DNA of 57,443 bases from an uncultured Clostridia bacterium. Lineage in GTDB: Bacteria > Bacillota > Clostridia > TANB77 > CAG-508. Shown here piece after piece: positions 18,059 to 28,311 of the stretch. The stretch lies in the NCBI GenBank assembly GCA_947626815.1, contig CANQTN010000008.1:1-57443 (forward strand), given 5' to 3'. Each line of letters opens with the position of its first letter. Within the stretch, counting starts at the first letter, position 1. The position numbers were made by a program, and so were the translations under genes. Below the pieces are notes generated by a model. It saw only the letters and a list, made by a program, of their open reading frames with translations, ran no database searches and was not told the DNA's origin.

Positions 18059-18565
18059 TCATATTAATCCTGGTATCAAATGAACTGTTATTTTTTCATT
18101 TTTTAAATCAATATCTTTCAAAACTTCTGATATTCCTGGCAAAAGAATTTGCTTGCCTAGTTTATCTTTTACTACATATATGTCATTACTGCCTGTATTA
18201 AAAATATCATCTACTTTTCCAAGTAATTTTCCATCATCTGTATAAACATCTAATCCAATTAAGTCTACTATATAATACACTCCTTCTTCCAAAGGTTCTT
18301 CTTTTTCTCTATCTATTAATATATATCTTTGACGTAATTGTTCTGCTTCTTCTATATTGTCTATACCCTTAAATTTTATTAATACCATATTTTTATGATA
18401 TTTTACTTCTTGTATTTCATATTCTTTTTTTTCTTTGTTGATTTCTATATATATAGTTTTTAATCTGTCAAATCTTTTAATATCATCTGTAAAAGGCTTT
18501 ACCTTAACCATTCCTTTTATACCAAATGTATTAACAATCTGACCTATTTCAAGATATTTTACCAT
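18059..18565 (-). CDS. rimM: Ribosome maturation factor RimM
   Basis: RimM assists 30S maturation together with S19. The N-terminal beta-barrel has IGQIVNTFGIKGMVKV and KPFTDD. The C-terminal PRC barrel has YYIVDLIGLDVYTDDGKLLG, DIFNTGSNDIYVV and ILLPGISEVLKDID. The length of 168 residues is normal. It lies 18 bases from trmD in the operon. Confidence 0.95.
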   Translation of the reverse strand: MVKYLEIGQIVNTFGIKGMVKVKPFTDDIKRFDRLKTIYIEINKEKKEYEIQEVKYHKNMVLIKFKGIDNIEEAEQLRQRYILIDREKEEPLEEGVYYIVDLIGLDVYTDDGKLLGKVDDIFNTGSNDIYVVKDKLGKQILLPGISEVLKDIDLKNEKITVHLIPGLI

Positions 18566-18582
18566 ATTTTAAAACTCCATTT

Positions 18583-18813
18583 TTATCCTATAAATTCAAC
18601 TGAAATTCTTTTTTGCTCTTTAGATGCTACTGCTTTCATAACATTTCTTATAGATTTAGCTAATTTACCTTGTTTTCCTATTATCTTTCCCATTTCTTCT
18701 TGTGCAACTTTCACTTCAAAAACAATGGATTTTTCATTATCAATTTCTTTTATTTCAACAACTTCTTTATTTTCTACTAAGTTTAAAATAATTGTTTCTA
18801 GGATATCTTTCAT
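18583..18813 (-). CDS. khpA: KH-domain RNA-binding protein KhpA (YlqC)
   Basis: The 76-residue single KH domain carries the GKIIGKQGKLAKSIRN loop (GxxG-type). KhpA pairs with KhpB to bind many RNAs in Firmicutes. It lies between rpsP and rimM, the conserved family position. Confidence 0.93.
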   Translation of the reverse strand: MKDILETIILNLVENKEVVEIKEIDNEKSIVFEVKVAQEEMGKIIGKQGKLAKSIRNVMKAVASKEQKRISVEFIG

Positions 18814-18853
18814 TTTTGTTCCTCCATGCCTGAAAATGTTTCTATAACGTTAC

Positions 18854-19084
18854 TTATGCCTTTTCAATCAATGTTTTTACTGTATCTGTAGGCTTTGCAC
18901 CATTTTTAATCCATTTTTCTACTTTTTCTTTGTCTAATACTATTGTTGCTGGATTTGTCATTGGATCATATGTTCCCAATTGCTCAATTATTTTACCATC
19001 TCTTGGACTTCTTGAGTCTGCTACTACTATATGATAAAATGGAGCTTTTTTCTTTCCTTGTCTTTGTAATCTAATTTTTACCAT
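18854..19084 (-). CDS. rpsP: 30S ribosomal protein S16
   Basis: The sequence [30 protein letters not shown] is the S16 N-terminus, followed by IEQLGTYDP. Length 76 is slightly short but complete. Its SD reads GGAGGTGA. A CGG in this untranslated leader is outside any reading frame. Confidence 0.96.
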   Translation of the reverse strand: MVKIRLQRQGKKKAPFYHIVVADSRSPRDGKIIEQLGTYDPMTNPATIVLDKEKVEKWIKNGAKPTDTVKTLIEKA

Positions 19085-19156
19085 TTATTTCACCTCCGAA
19101 ATTTTTTAAGTGCATATGCACATTTATTTATAAATTTAAAAATTTAATAACTACAA

Positions 19157-20510
19157 CTATATTTTTAGATTTTTTAATGTATCTTCATCAATTCCATTTA
19201 AAAGTTTCTTCATTCCGCCTTTATTATTTTGTATTTTCTTCATCATTTTTTGTGTCATTTCAAATGATTTTATGAATTTATTTATATCCTGCACTGTTGT
19301 TCCACTGCCTTTAGCTATACGCTGCCTACGACTAGCATTTAATATTTTTGTATTTCTTTTTTCCTGTTTTGTCATAGAACATATCATAGCTTCTATTTTA
19401 ACAAATTCTTTATCATCTACTTTTAAGTCTTTTATTTGATTCATCCCTGGTATTAATTTTAATAAAGAAGAAAATGACCCCATTTTTTTTACTTGTCTTA
19501 TTTGTGATAAATAATCATCTAAGTCCCATTCTCTTTTCTTCAATTTTTTTTCTAGTTTTTCTGCTTCTTCTAAGTCAAATGCTTCTTCTGCCTTTTCAAT
19601 AACAGACAAAATGTCACCCATTCCTAATATTCTTTTTGTCATTCTTTCAGGATGGAACACCTCTATGTCATTTAATTTTTCTCCTGTTGCTGCAAATTTT
19701 ATAGGTTTTCCTGTTACTTTTTTTACTGATAAAGCAGCTCCACCTCTCGTATCTCCATCTAATTTTGTAAGTACAACTCCATCTATTCCTAATGCACTAT
19801 TAAATTTTTCAGATACATTTACAGCATCTTGACCTGTCATAGAGTCTACTACTAACAATATTTCATGTGGTTTAATACTTATTTTTAAATTTTCCAATTC
19901 ATGCATCAATTCTTCATCAATATGTAGACGACCTGCAGTATCTATAATTACTACGTCATTTAGCTTAGATATCGCAGTTTCTTTTGCTTGCTTGGCAATT
20001 TTAACAACATCCTTTGTATTTTCACTACTAAATACCGGTATATTCAGCTGTTTTCCAACTACTTGTAATTGTTTAATAGCTGCTGGTCTATATACATCAC
20101 ATGCTACTAATAATGGCTTTTTTCCCTGTTTTCTTAAAAGATTGGCAAGTTTTCCTGCAGTTGTTGTTTTACCAGAACCTTGTAATCCTACAAGCATAAT
20201 TACTGTTGGTGGATTTGAAGTAAAATTAATATTACTTTGAGTTCCTCCGCAATAATTCTACTAATTCATCTTTTACAATTTTTATTACTTGTTGCCCTGG
20301 TGTTAATGATTTTAACACATCTTGCCCTAATGCCTTTTCATTAACTGTTGCAACAAAATCTTTTACAATTTTGTAATTTACATCTGCCTCTAAAAGTGCA
20401 AGTTTTACTTCTCTTAACATTTCTTTTAAATCAGATTCTGTTATTCTTGCCTTTCCTCTGATTTTTCTTGTAATTTCTTGTAATCTAGAAGACAAACCTT
20501 CAAAAGCCAT
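19157..20510 (-). CDS. ffh: Signal recognition particle GTPase Ffh, read through a +1 shift at CGG
   Basis: Ffh is essential for co-translational membrane targeting. The N domain (MAFEGLSSRLQEITRKIRG) runs to VKDELVELL. There the zero frame meets CGG at 20247-20249 and stops three codons later. Skipping the C gives GGTQSNINF and then PPTVIMLVGLQGSGKTT, exactly the family sequence. The G domain shows DTAGR, LTKLDGD and GMGDIL; the M domain ends with KKLLNG. The joined product is about 450 residues, normal for Ffh. An essential gene broken only at CGG is strong support for a translational explanation. Confidence 0.95.
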
Positions 20511-20524
20511 TTGTTTTCACTTCC

Positions 20525-20872
20525 TTATACTAAACAATTTAATTCTTTTTTAATGTTTTCTAAAATTGTTGCAATTTGCTTGTCTGAATCTTCTTTTTGT
20601 ATTTTTGTTAATTCAGACAATATTTTTTCAATTTTCTTTTCTTGATTTAATGTCCTTTTCATAAAATGTAGCTTTTCTTCATATTCGAAAAGTTTTTTCT
20701 CCCCTTTCTTTAAAATGTCCCTAACGGCTTGTCTTGTTATATCATTATTTTCTGCAATTTCTGATAGTGACAAATCGCTGTCATAGTAGTCTTCTATGAT
20801 TTTAGATTGTTTTTGTGTAAGCAAACTTCCATATAATTGGTTTAATATGCTAATTTCAACATTCTTTTCCAT
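20525..20872 (-). CDS. ylxM: YlxM family DNA-binding/SRP-associated protein
   Basis: About 115 residues: a helix-turn-helix of the sigma-70 region 4 type (LTQKQSKIIEDYYDSDLSL-like, then SEIAENNDITRQAVRDILKKGE), followed by a charged C-terminal helix. YlxM is always next to ffh and stimulates SRP activity in streptococci. The ATG at 20872 is preferred because AAAGAGGT precedes it. The gene is 14 bases upstream of ffh. Confidence 0.9.
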   Translation of the reverse strand: MEKNVEISILNQLYGSLLTQKQSKIIEDYYDSDLSLSEIAENNDITRQAVRDILKKGEKKLFEYEEKLHFMKRTLNQEKKIEKILSELTKIQKEDSDKQIATILENIKKELNCLV

Positions 20873-21012
20873 AGTTGCTACCTCTTTTCTTTGGAAAGTT
20901 TCCATTTAATCCTTGATACAAAAAATTGAAATTTTGTAATGCTAATATACTTTACACCATTTTTGTTAATTTGTCAAGTGCTTTTCTATATTTAAACCAA
21001 AAAATGTAACAA

Positions 21013-21207
21013 TTTACTGGTCAATGATACAAATGGTCAATGATAATATATTATTTATTTGTAACTCCCAACTGCATACAGATTGTATCTAAAATTTTAT
21101 AATAAATTATAAAATTTTGTTAACAATCTGTACTTTGTTGGTCCCCCCGAATTGTTACTGCATAAATAATATATTATCATTGACCATTTGTATCATTGAC
21201 CAGTAAA
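21013..21207 (+). repeat. Palindromic repeat family A, copy 3
   Basis: This copy has the longest perfect terminal inverted repeat of the family: about 46 bp starting TTTACTGGTCAATGATACAA. The C-rich asymmetric loop lies on the plus strand. It lies between the protease operon and ylxM. Confidence 0.95.
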
Positions 21208-21267
21208 CTATAACAAAAAAAATTGCTATTTATATCAATAAAAAATTGAATCAACATTTTCTAAGAA

Positions 21268-21304
21268 TATAAAAAAGTATTCCAAAAATAGAATACCTTT
21301 TTAA
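21268..21304 (-). terminator. Terminator of the protease operon
   Basis: On the minus strand, AAAGGTATTCTA and TAGAATAC-type arms pair (GGTATTCTATTTTTGGAATACTT) and are followed by TTTTTTATATTC. A degenerate copy of repeat C follows. Confidence 0.8.
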
Positions 21305-21313
21305 AATCAATTA

Positions 21314-21442
21314 CTAAAAATTAGTTATTAAAAATTTTATAAAATGAAATAATATAATTCCTATCGCTGTTGCTCCAACTGTCAATAAAATTACTGTTTC
21401 AGGGGTTAACCTATTTTTTGAACCTATTTTTTCTTCTTCCAT
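21314..21442 (-). CDS. 42-residue single-span membrane protein
   Basis: The ATG at 21442 has a strong SD (AAGGAGG). The product starts MEEEKIGSKNRLTPE, spans the membrane once (VILLTVGATAIGIILFHFI) and ends in TNF. It begins 21 bases after the surface protease stop and should be co-translated. The function is unknown. It could anchor or inhibit the protease, or simply be a small helper. Confidence 0.6.
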   Translation of the reverse strand: MEEEKIGSKNRLTPETVILLTVGATAIGIILFHFIKFLITNF

Positions 21443-21463
21443 TTACTCTTCCTCCTTATTAAC

Positions 21464-24325
21464 TTATTTTACATCTTTTAATATTTTTATTTTAATATAA
21501 GCAACAATTGCAATTAAAATTATAAAGCATATTAAAATTATACCAAAAATATTTGATCCTGTTTGTGGAATGCTTTGTGTTGCTGTAGTTCCATCATATC
21601 TATTAATATTTCCACCGCTAGTTGTAGTTTGTTTATCTTCACTTTTCTTTTCATCATCATCATCTTTATATATATCGTCTGGTGTACTTGTTTTTGGTTT
21701 TACTGTAACTTTACAGCTTGCTGTTTTTTGCCCATCTTCTGTAATTGCAGTTATTGTTACTTCTCCTTCAGAGACAGCTGTTATAAGCCCCTCTTTTGAT
21801 ACTGTTGCTATATTGGAATTTGAAGTTTTCCATGTTACTTTTTTATTTGTTGCATCACTTGGATAAAATGTTACTGTTAAATTAAATTTATCTCCTTTTT
21901 GTACACTCATAGTTGTTTTATTTAATTCAATTTTCTCTACTGGCTTTTTGGTAATTTCACGTTCCTTTACTGTAACAGCACATGTTGCTGTCTTACTTCC
22001 ATCTTGTGTTGTTACTGTTATATTAGCTGTTCCTACTTTTACTCCTTTTATTTTTCCATCTGCTACTGTTACCGTTGTATCATTTGAACTTTTCCAAGTA
22101 ACATTTTTATTTGTCGCATTAGCTGGTTCTACTGTGGCTATTAATTGTTCTTCTTTTCCTATTTCAACTGTTGTTTGTGTTTTGTTTAATTTTACTCCAG
22201 TTACCCCTACATTTTGTCCTAAAGCTTCTGTTACTGTAACAGCACATATTGCTGTCTTACTTCCATCTTGCGTTGTTACTGTTATATTAGCTGTTCCTAC
22301 TTTTACTCCTTTTATTTTTCCATCTGCTACTGTTACCGTTGTATCATCTGAACTTTTCCAAGTAACATTTTTATTTGTTGCATTATCTGGTAATACTGTA
22401 GCTATTAATTGTTCTTCTTTTCCTACTTCAATTGTTGTTTGTGTTTTGTTTAATTTTACTCCGGTTACCCCTACATTTTGTTCTGAAGCTTCTGTTACTG
22501 TAACAGCACATGTTGCTGTTTTACCTTCATCTTCTGTTGTTACTGTTATATCTGCTGTTCCTACCTTTATTCCTTTTATTTTTCCATCTGTTACTGTTAC
22601 TGTTGTATCATCTGAACTTTTCCAGGTAACCTTTTTGTTTGTTGCTTCTTCTGGTAGCACTGTCGCTAATAAAGTTTCTTCTTGACCTACTTGAATTGTT
22701 GTTTGAGTTTTGTTCAAATTAACTCCTGTTACTGATGTTTTTGTTTCTTTTTCTTGATATGTTGTAAATGCCTTCACACATGTACTTGTATTAGTCATTT
22801 TCTTTGCAGCACCACCACTTTCAAGCTCATTATTACCTTCAATTTCAGTTTTAACTATATCAAGCCAATTCGTACCATCAGTAGATATATAACATTCACT
22901 CTCATTTGCCTTTGCATTATCATAAAAACTACTAGTTCCTTCTATCCCAGCATCTTTATAATTAACTTCCAATGGGATAAATAACATTCCATCATCCTTT
23001 TTAACATATTCTACTTTTATTACAAATTTTTCTCCTGTTAATTTTATAGGATTAGATAATTTTAAAGTATGGTATCCTGCTTCTAAAGCATTACTTCCTG
23101 TTGCTTCAAGAACTTGTACTACTTTTTCTTTATCAGCATTTTCTGAATTAATAGATACTTTTACACCACATGTATCTGCTATATATAGCCCTATCTCATT
23201 TATATACTCGTCTTTATTTTCTTGAACTGTTCTTGTATATTCATTTGCCACATAAATTGCATCATTTGGAGCACTTGACTCAAAATTTACTGCTGCATTC
23301 ATTCCTAATTCATCATGCTGATATATTTTATCATAGTCTGTTTTTCCACTTTCTTCATATTGATCTATCTTAGTAATTCCTATTAAATCACTTTCTATCC
23401 ATGCATCCTCATATGATACATACATGTACCCCCCTTTTCCATAATCACTACCATAAGAATTTAGAACTATATAAGCACCTTGTGATTTAGGTTGTTTATC
23501 ACTTTTAAACTTACTTGTTTCATAGTTATCATCCCATCCAACAATAGTTACTACATGATTTGCTGGTTTCTCATAATCATAAACATTATAATTATACGCT
23601 CCTTCTGTGTCATTATAATAATTTTGATCATAATATATATCAGCTGATATTCCTCCATAAGTTTTTATATGTTGTTTTATTAAATTTCTTGCAGCCTGTA
23701 TCTCATTTTCTTGCATTGTAGCAGCACTCACAAGAATATTATTTTTTTGTGATTTAACCAAACTTGTAAATTTCCTAGTATCTTTTATTCTAGCTGCTAT
23801 TGGTTTATTTAAATCACTTACCTCTTTAAATTTATTACCATCACCATCTACATATACATCCTCAAATTTCATTTCTGCTTCTTCTACTGGTCCATGTCCA
23901 CTTACAGCATATGCTACTGATAATTGTGCTCCTGCTCCACTTCCTTTTTCTCTATTGAACATATCTGCAGTTACATATTCCAAATGCATAGGTGAAAAAA
24001 TCTTTGATTGTTTATTAGATTGTTTTGCTACACTTGTTTCCAAAACACTTGTAAAAGAAAATGCCCAACAACTTCCAGATTGTTTTTGATCTTTTACTGT
24101 TATAGGACTTATTTTACTTAATTCATCTTTTAGATTATATGAATTTTCCAAAGTTACCGAATCTGCTAAAAGCTTATTATATACTGAACGTCTTATTGTA
24201 TTTTTTAATGGAAGATTATTTGTTATACTTTTTATTTTAATATTAGATTCTGCTGCACTTACTTGTGATAAACTAATAAACCATAATATAAATAATATTT
24301 TAATGATCTTACTTACTTTTTTCAT
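21464..24325 (-). CDS. Cell-wall-anchored papain-like cysteine protease with four Ig-like (Big2) domains
   Basis: The 953 residues run in this order: signal peptide (to ~27); C1 papain-like peptidase (~70-320) with Cys in QSGSCWAFS, His in ANHVVTIVGWDD and Asn in YIVLNSYGSDYG; a beta-sandwich carbohydrate-binding-like region (~350-540); four bacterial Ig-like Big2 repeats (~545-880), each with V-x-L-N-K-T, VTWKSS-type and TATCAVTV; then a linker, IPQTGSN and a C-terminal membrane helix with a basic tail. IPQTG resembles a sortase LPXTG signal. It is likely displayed on the wall for protein or peptide digestion. Confidence 0.93.
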   Translation of the reverse strand: MKKVSKIIKILFILWFISLSQVSAAESNIKIKSITNNLPLKNTIRRSVYNKLLADSVTLENSYNLKDELSKISPITVKDQKQSGSCWAFSFTSVLETSVAKQSNKQSKIFSPMHLEYVTADMFNREKGSGAGAQLSVAYAVSGHGPVEEAEMKFEDVYVDGDGNKFKEVSDLNKPIAARIKDTRKFTSLVKSQKNNILVSAATMQENEIQAARNLIKQHIKTYGGISADIYYDQNYYNDTEGAYNYNVYDYEKPANHVVTIVGWDDNYETSKFKSDKQPKSQGAYIVLNSYGSDYGKGGYMYVSYEDAWIESDLIGITKIDQYEESGKTDYDKIYQHDELGMNAAVNFESSAPNDAIYVANEYTRTVQENKDEYINEIGLYIADTCGVKVSINSENADKEKVVQVLEATGSNALEAGYHTLKLSNPIKLTGEKFVIKVEYVKKDDGMLFIPLEVNYKDAGIEGTSSFYDNAKANESECYISTDGTNWLDIVKTEIEGNNELESGGAAKKMTNTSTCVKAFTTYQEKETKTSVTGVNLNKTQTTIQVGQEETLLATVLPEEATNKKVTWKSSDDTTVTVTDGKIKGIKVGTADITVTTEDEGKTATCAVTVTEASEQNVGVTGVKLNKTQTTIEVGKEEQLIATVLPDNATNKNVTWKSSDDTTVTVADGKIKGVKVGTANITVTTQDGSKTAICAVTVTEALGQNVGVTGVKLNKTQTTVEIGKEEQLIATVEPANATNKNVTWKSSNDTTVTVADGKIKGVKVGTANITVTTQDGSKTATCAVTVKEREITKKPVEKIELNKTTMSVQKGDKFNLTVTFYPSDATNKKVTWKTSNSNIATVSKEGLITAVSEGEVTITAITEDGQKTASCKVTVKPKTSTPDDIYKDDDDEKKSEDKQTTTSGGNINRYDGTTATQSIPQTGSNIFGIILICFIILIAIVAYIKIKILKDVK

Positions 24326-24457
24326 GCTTTTTCCCCCTTATGACACTTTTATTATAACACATTATTTGATACATAGCATATTTGTAATAAATTTTTCATA
24401 TTTTTGTAATATAATTGACATTTAGCATACATTTTCAACGTTAACTTTCCTATATTA

Positions 24458-24497
24458 TAATAAAAGGTTACTACAAAATATAGTAACCCTTTTATTT
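24458..24497 (-). terminator. Terminator after pheT
   Basis: AAAAGGGTTACTA and TAGTAACCTTTTA pair across a short AT loop directly at the pheT stop codon, with a T-rich tail. A partial repeat C copy follows. Confidence 0.88.
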
Positions 24498-26898
24498 ATT
24501 TTCGCAATTCTGCTTTTAAATCTTTTTCTAATTTAAAAATAATTTCTTCCATTATTTGATTTACTTCTTCATCACTTAATGTTTTACTTTTATCCCTAAA
24601 CACTAAAGAATAGGCCACACTTTTTTTATTTTCCCCAATCTTTTTATCTTTATAAATATCAAATAATTGTATATCTTCCAACCATTTTTTTGCTTTTTTC
24701 TTAATTATTTTTTCAATTTTTCCCACTTCTATTTGTTCATCTACAATTATTGCAATATCTCTTTCTACCGCTGGAAATTTAGGAACTTCTACATACTTTT
24801 TATTTGATTTTGAATATTTTACTAATTTTGTTATATTAACTTCAGCTAAATATGCTCTTTTTGATATCATGTAATTATCTAAAACTTCTGGATGCACTTC
24901 TCCTAAAGTTGCTATAGTATCAATTCCTACTTTTATATTTGCACATCTTCCAGGATGATAAGATGCATTTTTATTTTCTTTTTCTACATCATAATAATTT
25001 ATATTAATTGCCTCTAATACATTTTCTATAATTCCTTTTAAAACATAAAAATCTATCTCATCACCATACATGCCTATAGTTAATATTTCTTCTTGAAGTG
25101 GAACTTCTCCGCTTTCTACTGCATTATCTACATTTTTATAACTTCTTGATATATCAAATAATTTTACATTTTGATTTTTCTTATTTGCATTTATAGCTAA
25201 TGTTTGTAACATACTTGGTATTGTTGATGGTCTCATTAATTTATATTCATCACTTAATGGATTTTTTAAAGTTATTGCATATTTTTTAATGTCATTATCA
25301 ATATTAGATTTTTCTAAATCTTTTTCACTTACAAAACCATATGTATAAATTTCTGAAAGTCCACTATTAACCAATATTTGTGCTACTTTTTTCTTAATAT
25401 CTTGTTCTTTAGTTCGAAGTCCTAAAGTTGTATCTGCTTTTATTAAAGTTGAATCTAGTTTATCATATCCATAAAAACGACCTATTTCTTCTGCTATATC
25501 TGCTACTAATTCTAAATCCATTCTAAAATATGGACTAACTACCATATCATTTTCTACTTTTATATCTAATTTCTTTAATATTTCTACCATTTCCTGTTTT
25601 GATAATTTTGTACCTAATAAACCATTTATTTTTTCAATATCTAATTCAATTTTATTTAATTTTTGCTTTGTTGGATAAACATCTATTTTTCCATCTACAA
25701 CTTCTCCTGCACCTAATAGTTCCACCAACTGGGTAGCTCTATTTACTGCTCTTAAAGCATTTTCTGCTGATAGCCCTTTTTCAAATCTAGATGATGCTTC
25801 TGTTCTTAAGCCAACTTTTTTTGCTGTTTTTCTAACACTTCCTCCATTAAAAACTGCTGATTCAAAAACTACAGTTTTTGTACCTTCTTCAATTTCAGAA
25901 TTTAAACCTCCCATAACACCTGCTATTGCAACTGCTTTTTTATCATCTGCTATTACTAAATTATCTTCATGTAATATTCTTTCTTGCTCATCTAATGTTA
26001 CAATTTTCTCACCTTTTTTTGCTCTTCTCACTGTAATATGTTTTCCCTCTATGGAATTAATATCAAAAGCATGCATTGGCTGACCCATCTCTAGCATAAC
26101 ATAATTTGTTATATCTACTATATTGTTTATTGCTCTCACTCCACAAGCTTTCAATCTCCTTACCATCCATTTAGGTGATGGACCTATTTTCACGTTTTTT
26201 ACAACTCTCGCAATATATCTATAACATAAATCTGGTGCTGTAATGTCAACCTTTAAACCTTCTATTTCTTTTTTATCCTGTACTTTTAACTCATCTATAT
26301 CTTTTCTTGGATTTTTAAAAGGTTTATTTAAAGACACCGCTGTTTCTCTTCCTAATCCTTCTATTGATAAGCAATCTGGTCTATTTGATGTTATTTCAAA
26401 ATCAATTATATCTTCTTTTAATTCCAAAACTTCAACAATATCTTTTCCTAATTGCTTTTCCAAATTTTTATCTAAAATCATAATCCCATCTTCAATTTGA
26501 TTTGGATAATCATTAAGTGTTAAATTTAATTCTCCTATTGAACACATCATTCCAAAAGAGTCTATGCCTCTAAATTTATTAGTTTTTATCTTTACCCCAC
26601 CTGGTAATTCAGCACCATTTTTTGCTATTGGTACAATATCACCTTCTTTTATATTTTTTGCACCTGTAACAATTTGTAATTTTTCATTACCTACATCAAC
26701 TTTTGTTACAACTAATTTATTAGCATCTGGATGAGCTTTTATTTCTAAAATTTTTCCTACTACAACATTTTTTATATCATTTCCCATTTGCTCAATTGTT
26801 TCTACCTTAGAGCCTGTCATTGTTAATGTATCAGCCAATTGTACTATATCTACATCAATATCACTATATTCTTTTAGCCACTCTACACTAGTTTTCAT
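24496..26898 (-). CDS. pheT: Phenylalanyl-tRNA synthetase beta subunit
   Basis: PheT forms the alpha2-beta2 enzyme that charges tRNA-Phe. The 800 residues show the N-terminal tRNA-binding fold (VVVGKILEIKAHPDANKL), the B3/B4 editing region (DFEITSNRPDCLS, AIAGVMGG), the B5 domain, the catalytic-like core and the C-terminal anticodon-binding FDX-ACB domain (KFPAVERDIAI). Length is normal. SD is GGAGAG. Out-of-phase CGG trinucleotides (for example AGC-GGA) are not disturbed. Confidence 0.96.
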   Translation of the reverse strand: MKTSVEWLKEYSDIDVDIVQLADTLTMTGSKVETIEQMGNDIKNVVVGKILEIKAHPDANKLVVTKVDVGNEKLQIVTGAKNIKEGDIVPIAKNGAELPGGVKIKTNKFRGIDSFGMMCSIGELNLTLNDYPNQIEDGIMILDKNLEKQLGKDIVEVLELKEDIIDFEITSNRPDCLSIEGLGRETAVSLNKPFKNPRKDIDELKVQDKKEIEGLKVDITAPDLCYRYIARVVKNVKIGPSPKWMVRRLKACGVRAINNIVDITNYVMLEMGQPMHAFDINSIEGKHITVRRAKKGEKIVTLDEQERILHEDNLVIADDKKAVAIAGVMGGLNSEIEEGTKTVVFESAVFNGGSVRKTAKKVGLRTEASSRFEKGLSAENALRAVNRATQLVELLGAGEVVDGKIDVYPTKQKLNKIELDIEKINGLLGTKLSKQEMVEILKKLDIKVENDMVVSPYFRMDLELVADIAEEIGRFYGYDKLDSTLIKADTTLGLRTKEQDIKKKVAQILVNSGLSEIYTYGFVSEKDLEKSNIDNDIKKYAITLKNPLSDEYKLMRPSTIPSMLQTLAINANKKNQNVKLFDISRSYKNVDNAVESGEVPLQEEILTIGMYGDEIDFYVLKGIIENVLEAININYYDVEKENKNASYHPGRCANIKVGIDTIATLGEVHPEVLDNYMISKRAYLAEVNITKLVKYSKSNKKYVEVPKFPAVERDIAIIVDEQIEVGKIEKIIKKKAKKWLEDIQLFDIYKDKKIGENKKSVAYSLVFRDKSKTLSDEEVNQIMEEIIFKLEKDLKAELRK

Positions 26899-26925
26899 AT
26901 TTTTCTCTCCTTTTTTAGTTTTATT

Positions 26926-27228
26926 TTATCTTGTTATGTCTCTAAATCCATCACTTTTTTTCGTATTTTGGTATTTATCATATCCTTTTTGTACATTTAT
27001 TCCTCTTAACTTTCCTTGTCTGCTTATATCATTTCTAAACTGCTGTTTTTGATTTATAATTACCTGACTTTGAATATGATTTCCTATTATTTTTTCTTTA
27101 GGCACTGCCATATGACCATCTCCATGTGCTGGGAAATCATATATTGCCCCATATTTTTTCATAAATTTCATAGCTTGTTCTATTGGATAAACTTCATAAG
27201 GAATTGGTTTTTTATTAAATATTCCCAT
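26926..27228 (-). CDS. 100-residue protein of unknown function inside the pheST operon
   Basis: The protein reads MGIFNKKPIPYEVYPIEQA, then MKKYGAIYDFPAHGDGHMAVP and a basic C-terminus rich in Gln, Lys and Arg. There are no membrane segments. The AHGDGHM block has two His and an Asp that could bind metal, but no family is recognised. It lies 27 bases before pheT and 44 after pheS, all on the minus strand, so it is co-transcribed under T-box control. pheS and pheT are normally adjacent. Confidence 0.65.
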   Translation of the reverse strand: MGIFNKKPIPYEVYPIEQAMKFMKKYGAIYDFPAHGDGHMAVPKEKIIGNHIQSQVIINQKQQFRNDISRQGKLRGINVQKGYDKYQNTKKSDGFRDITR

Positions 27229-27272
27229 ATATTTTTACTCTCCTTAAATTAATTAAATTTATAATTAATTAT

Positions 27273-28292
27273 TTAAAATTGTTTTAAAAATCTAATATCA
27301 TTTTCAAATAACAATCTCATATCTTCTATTCCAAATTTTGCCATTGCTATTCTTTCTACTCCAAATCCAAATGCAAAACCTGAATATACTTCTGGATCAA
27401 TTCCACAATTTGATAAAACATTTGGATGTACCATTCCACAGCCTAAAAGCTCTATCCATCCTTCACCTTTACATACTCTACAACCTTTGCCATCACATAC
27501 AAAACATGATACATCTACTTCCGCACTTGGTTCTGTAAATGGAAAATGATGTGGTCTAAATCTTATTTTTGTTTTCTCTCCTAAACATTTTTTTGCAAAC
27601 ATCTCTAAAGTTCCTTTTAAATCTGTCATTGCAATGTTTTTGTCTACAACTAATCCTTCTACTTGGTGAAATACTGGCGAATGTGTTGCATCTATACTAT
27701 CTGAACGATACACTGCCCCTGGACAAATTATTTTTATTGGTGGTTTTTGATTTTCCATTACTCTTGCTTGAACTGGAGATGTTTGGCTTCTTAAAACTAA
27801 ATCTTCTGTAACATAAAATGTATCTTGCAAGTCTCTTGCTGGATGATCTGGTGGAGTATTTAGTTTGTCAAAATTATAAATTGCCTTTTCTACTTCTGGT
27901 CCATCTGCTATTTGATATCCCATCCCTAAAAATATTTCTTCCACTTCGTTTATAGTCTGAGTAATTGGATGTACTGAACCTAATTTTATTTTTTTACTTG
28001 GTTCTGTAACATCTATACTTTCATTTTCTAATTTCTTTTTTAATTCTTGCTTTTTAAATTCTCTTCCTTTTTTCATAATTAACTCTTCTAATTCGTCTCT
28101 TACTTCATTTACTAAACTTCCTATTAATGGTCTTTCCTCTGCTGTTAGATTTCCCAATCCTCTTAATACTGCCGTTAATTCTCCTTTTTTTCCTAAATAT
28201 TTGACTCTTAATTCATTTAACTGCTTTTCTTCTATACAATTTTCTATTTCTTTTATTGAATTCTTTTTAATATTTGCAATTTGTTCTTTCAT
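27273..28292 (-). CDS. pheS: Phenylalanyl-tRNA synthetase alpha subunit
   Basis: The 339 residues begin with a coiled-coil arm and then class II motifs: [76 protein letters not shown] and GFGVERIAM. The start at 28292 is chosen because AGAAAGGA precedes it; the upstream ATG lacks an SD. An internal [12 protein letters not shown] insertion is typical of clostridial PheS. Confidence 0.96.
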   Translation of the reverse strand: MKEQIANIKKNSIKEIENCIEEKQLNELRVKYLGKKGELTAVLRGLGNLTAEERPLIGSLVNEVRDELEELIMKKGREFKKQELKKKLENESIDVTEPSKKIKLGSVHPITQTINEVEEIFLGMGYQIADGPEVEKAIYNFDKLNTPPDHPARDLQDTFYVTEDLVLRSQTSPVQARVMENQKPPIKIICPGAVYRSDSIDATHSPVFHQVEGLVVDKNIAMTDLKGTLEMFAKKCLGEKTKIRFRPHHFPFTEPSAEVDVSCFVCDGKGCRVCKGEGWIELLGCGMVHPNVLSNCGIDPEVYSGFAFGFGVERIAMAKFGIEDMRLLFENDIRFLKQF

Positions 28293-28311
28293 AATTAATC
28301 TTATCCTTTCT

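Noticed and set aside
21948..22685. 245-residue plus-strand ORF
   Set aside because: Antisense shadow of the Big2 repeats of the surface protease; no SD and a repetitive Thr/Val composition mirroring the real gene.
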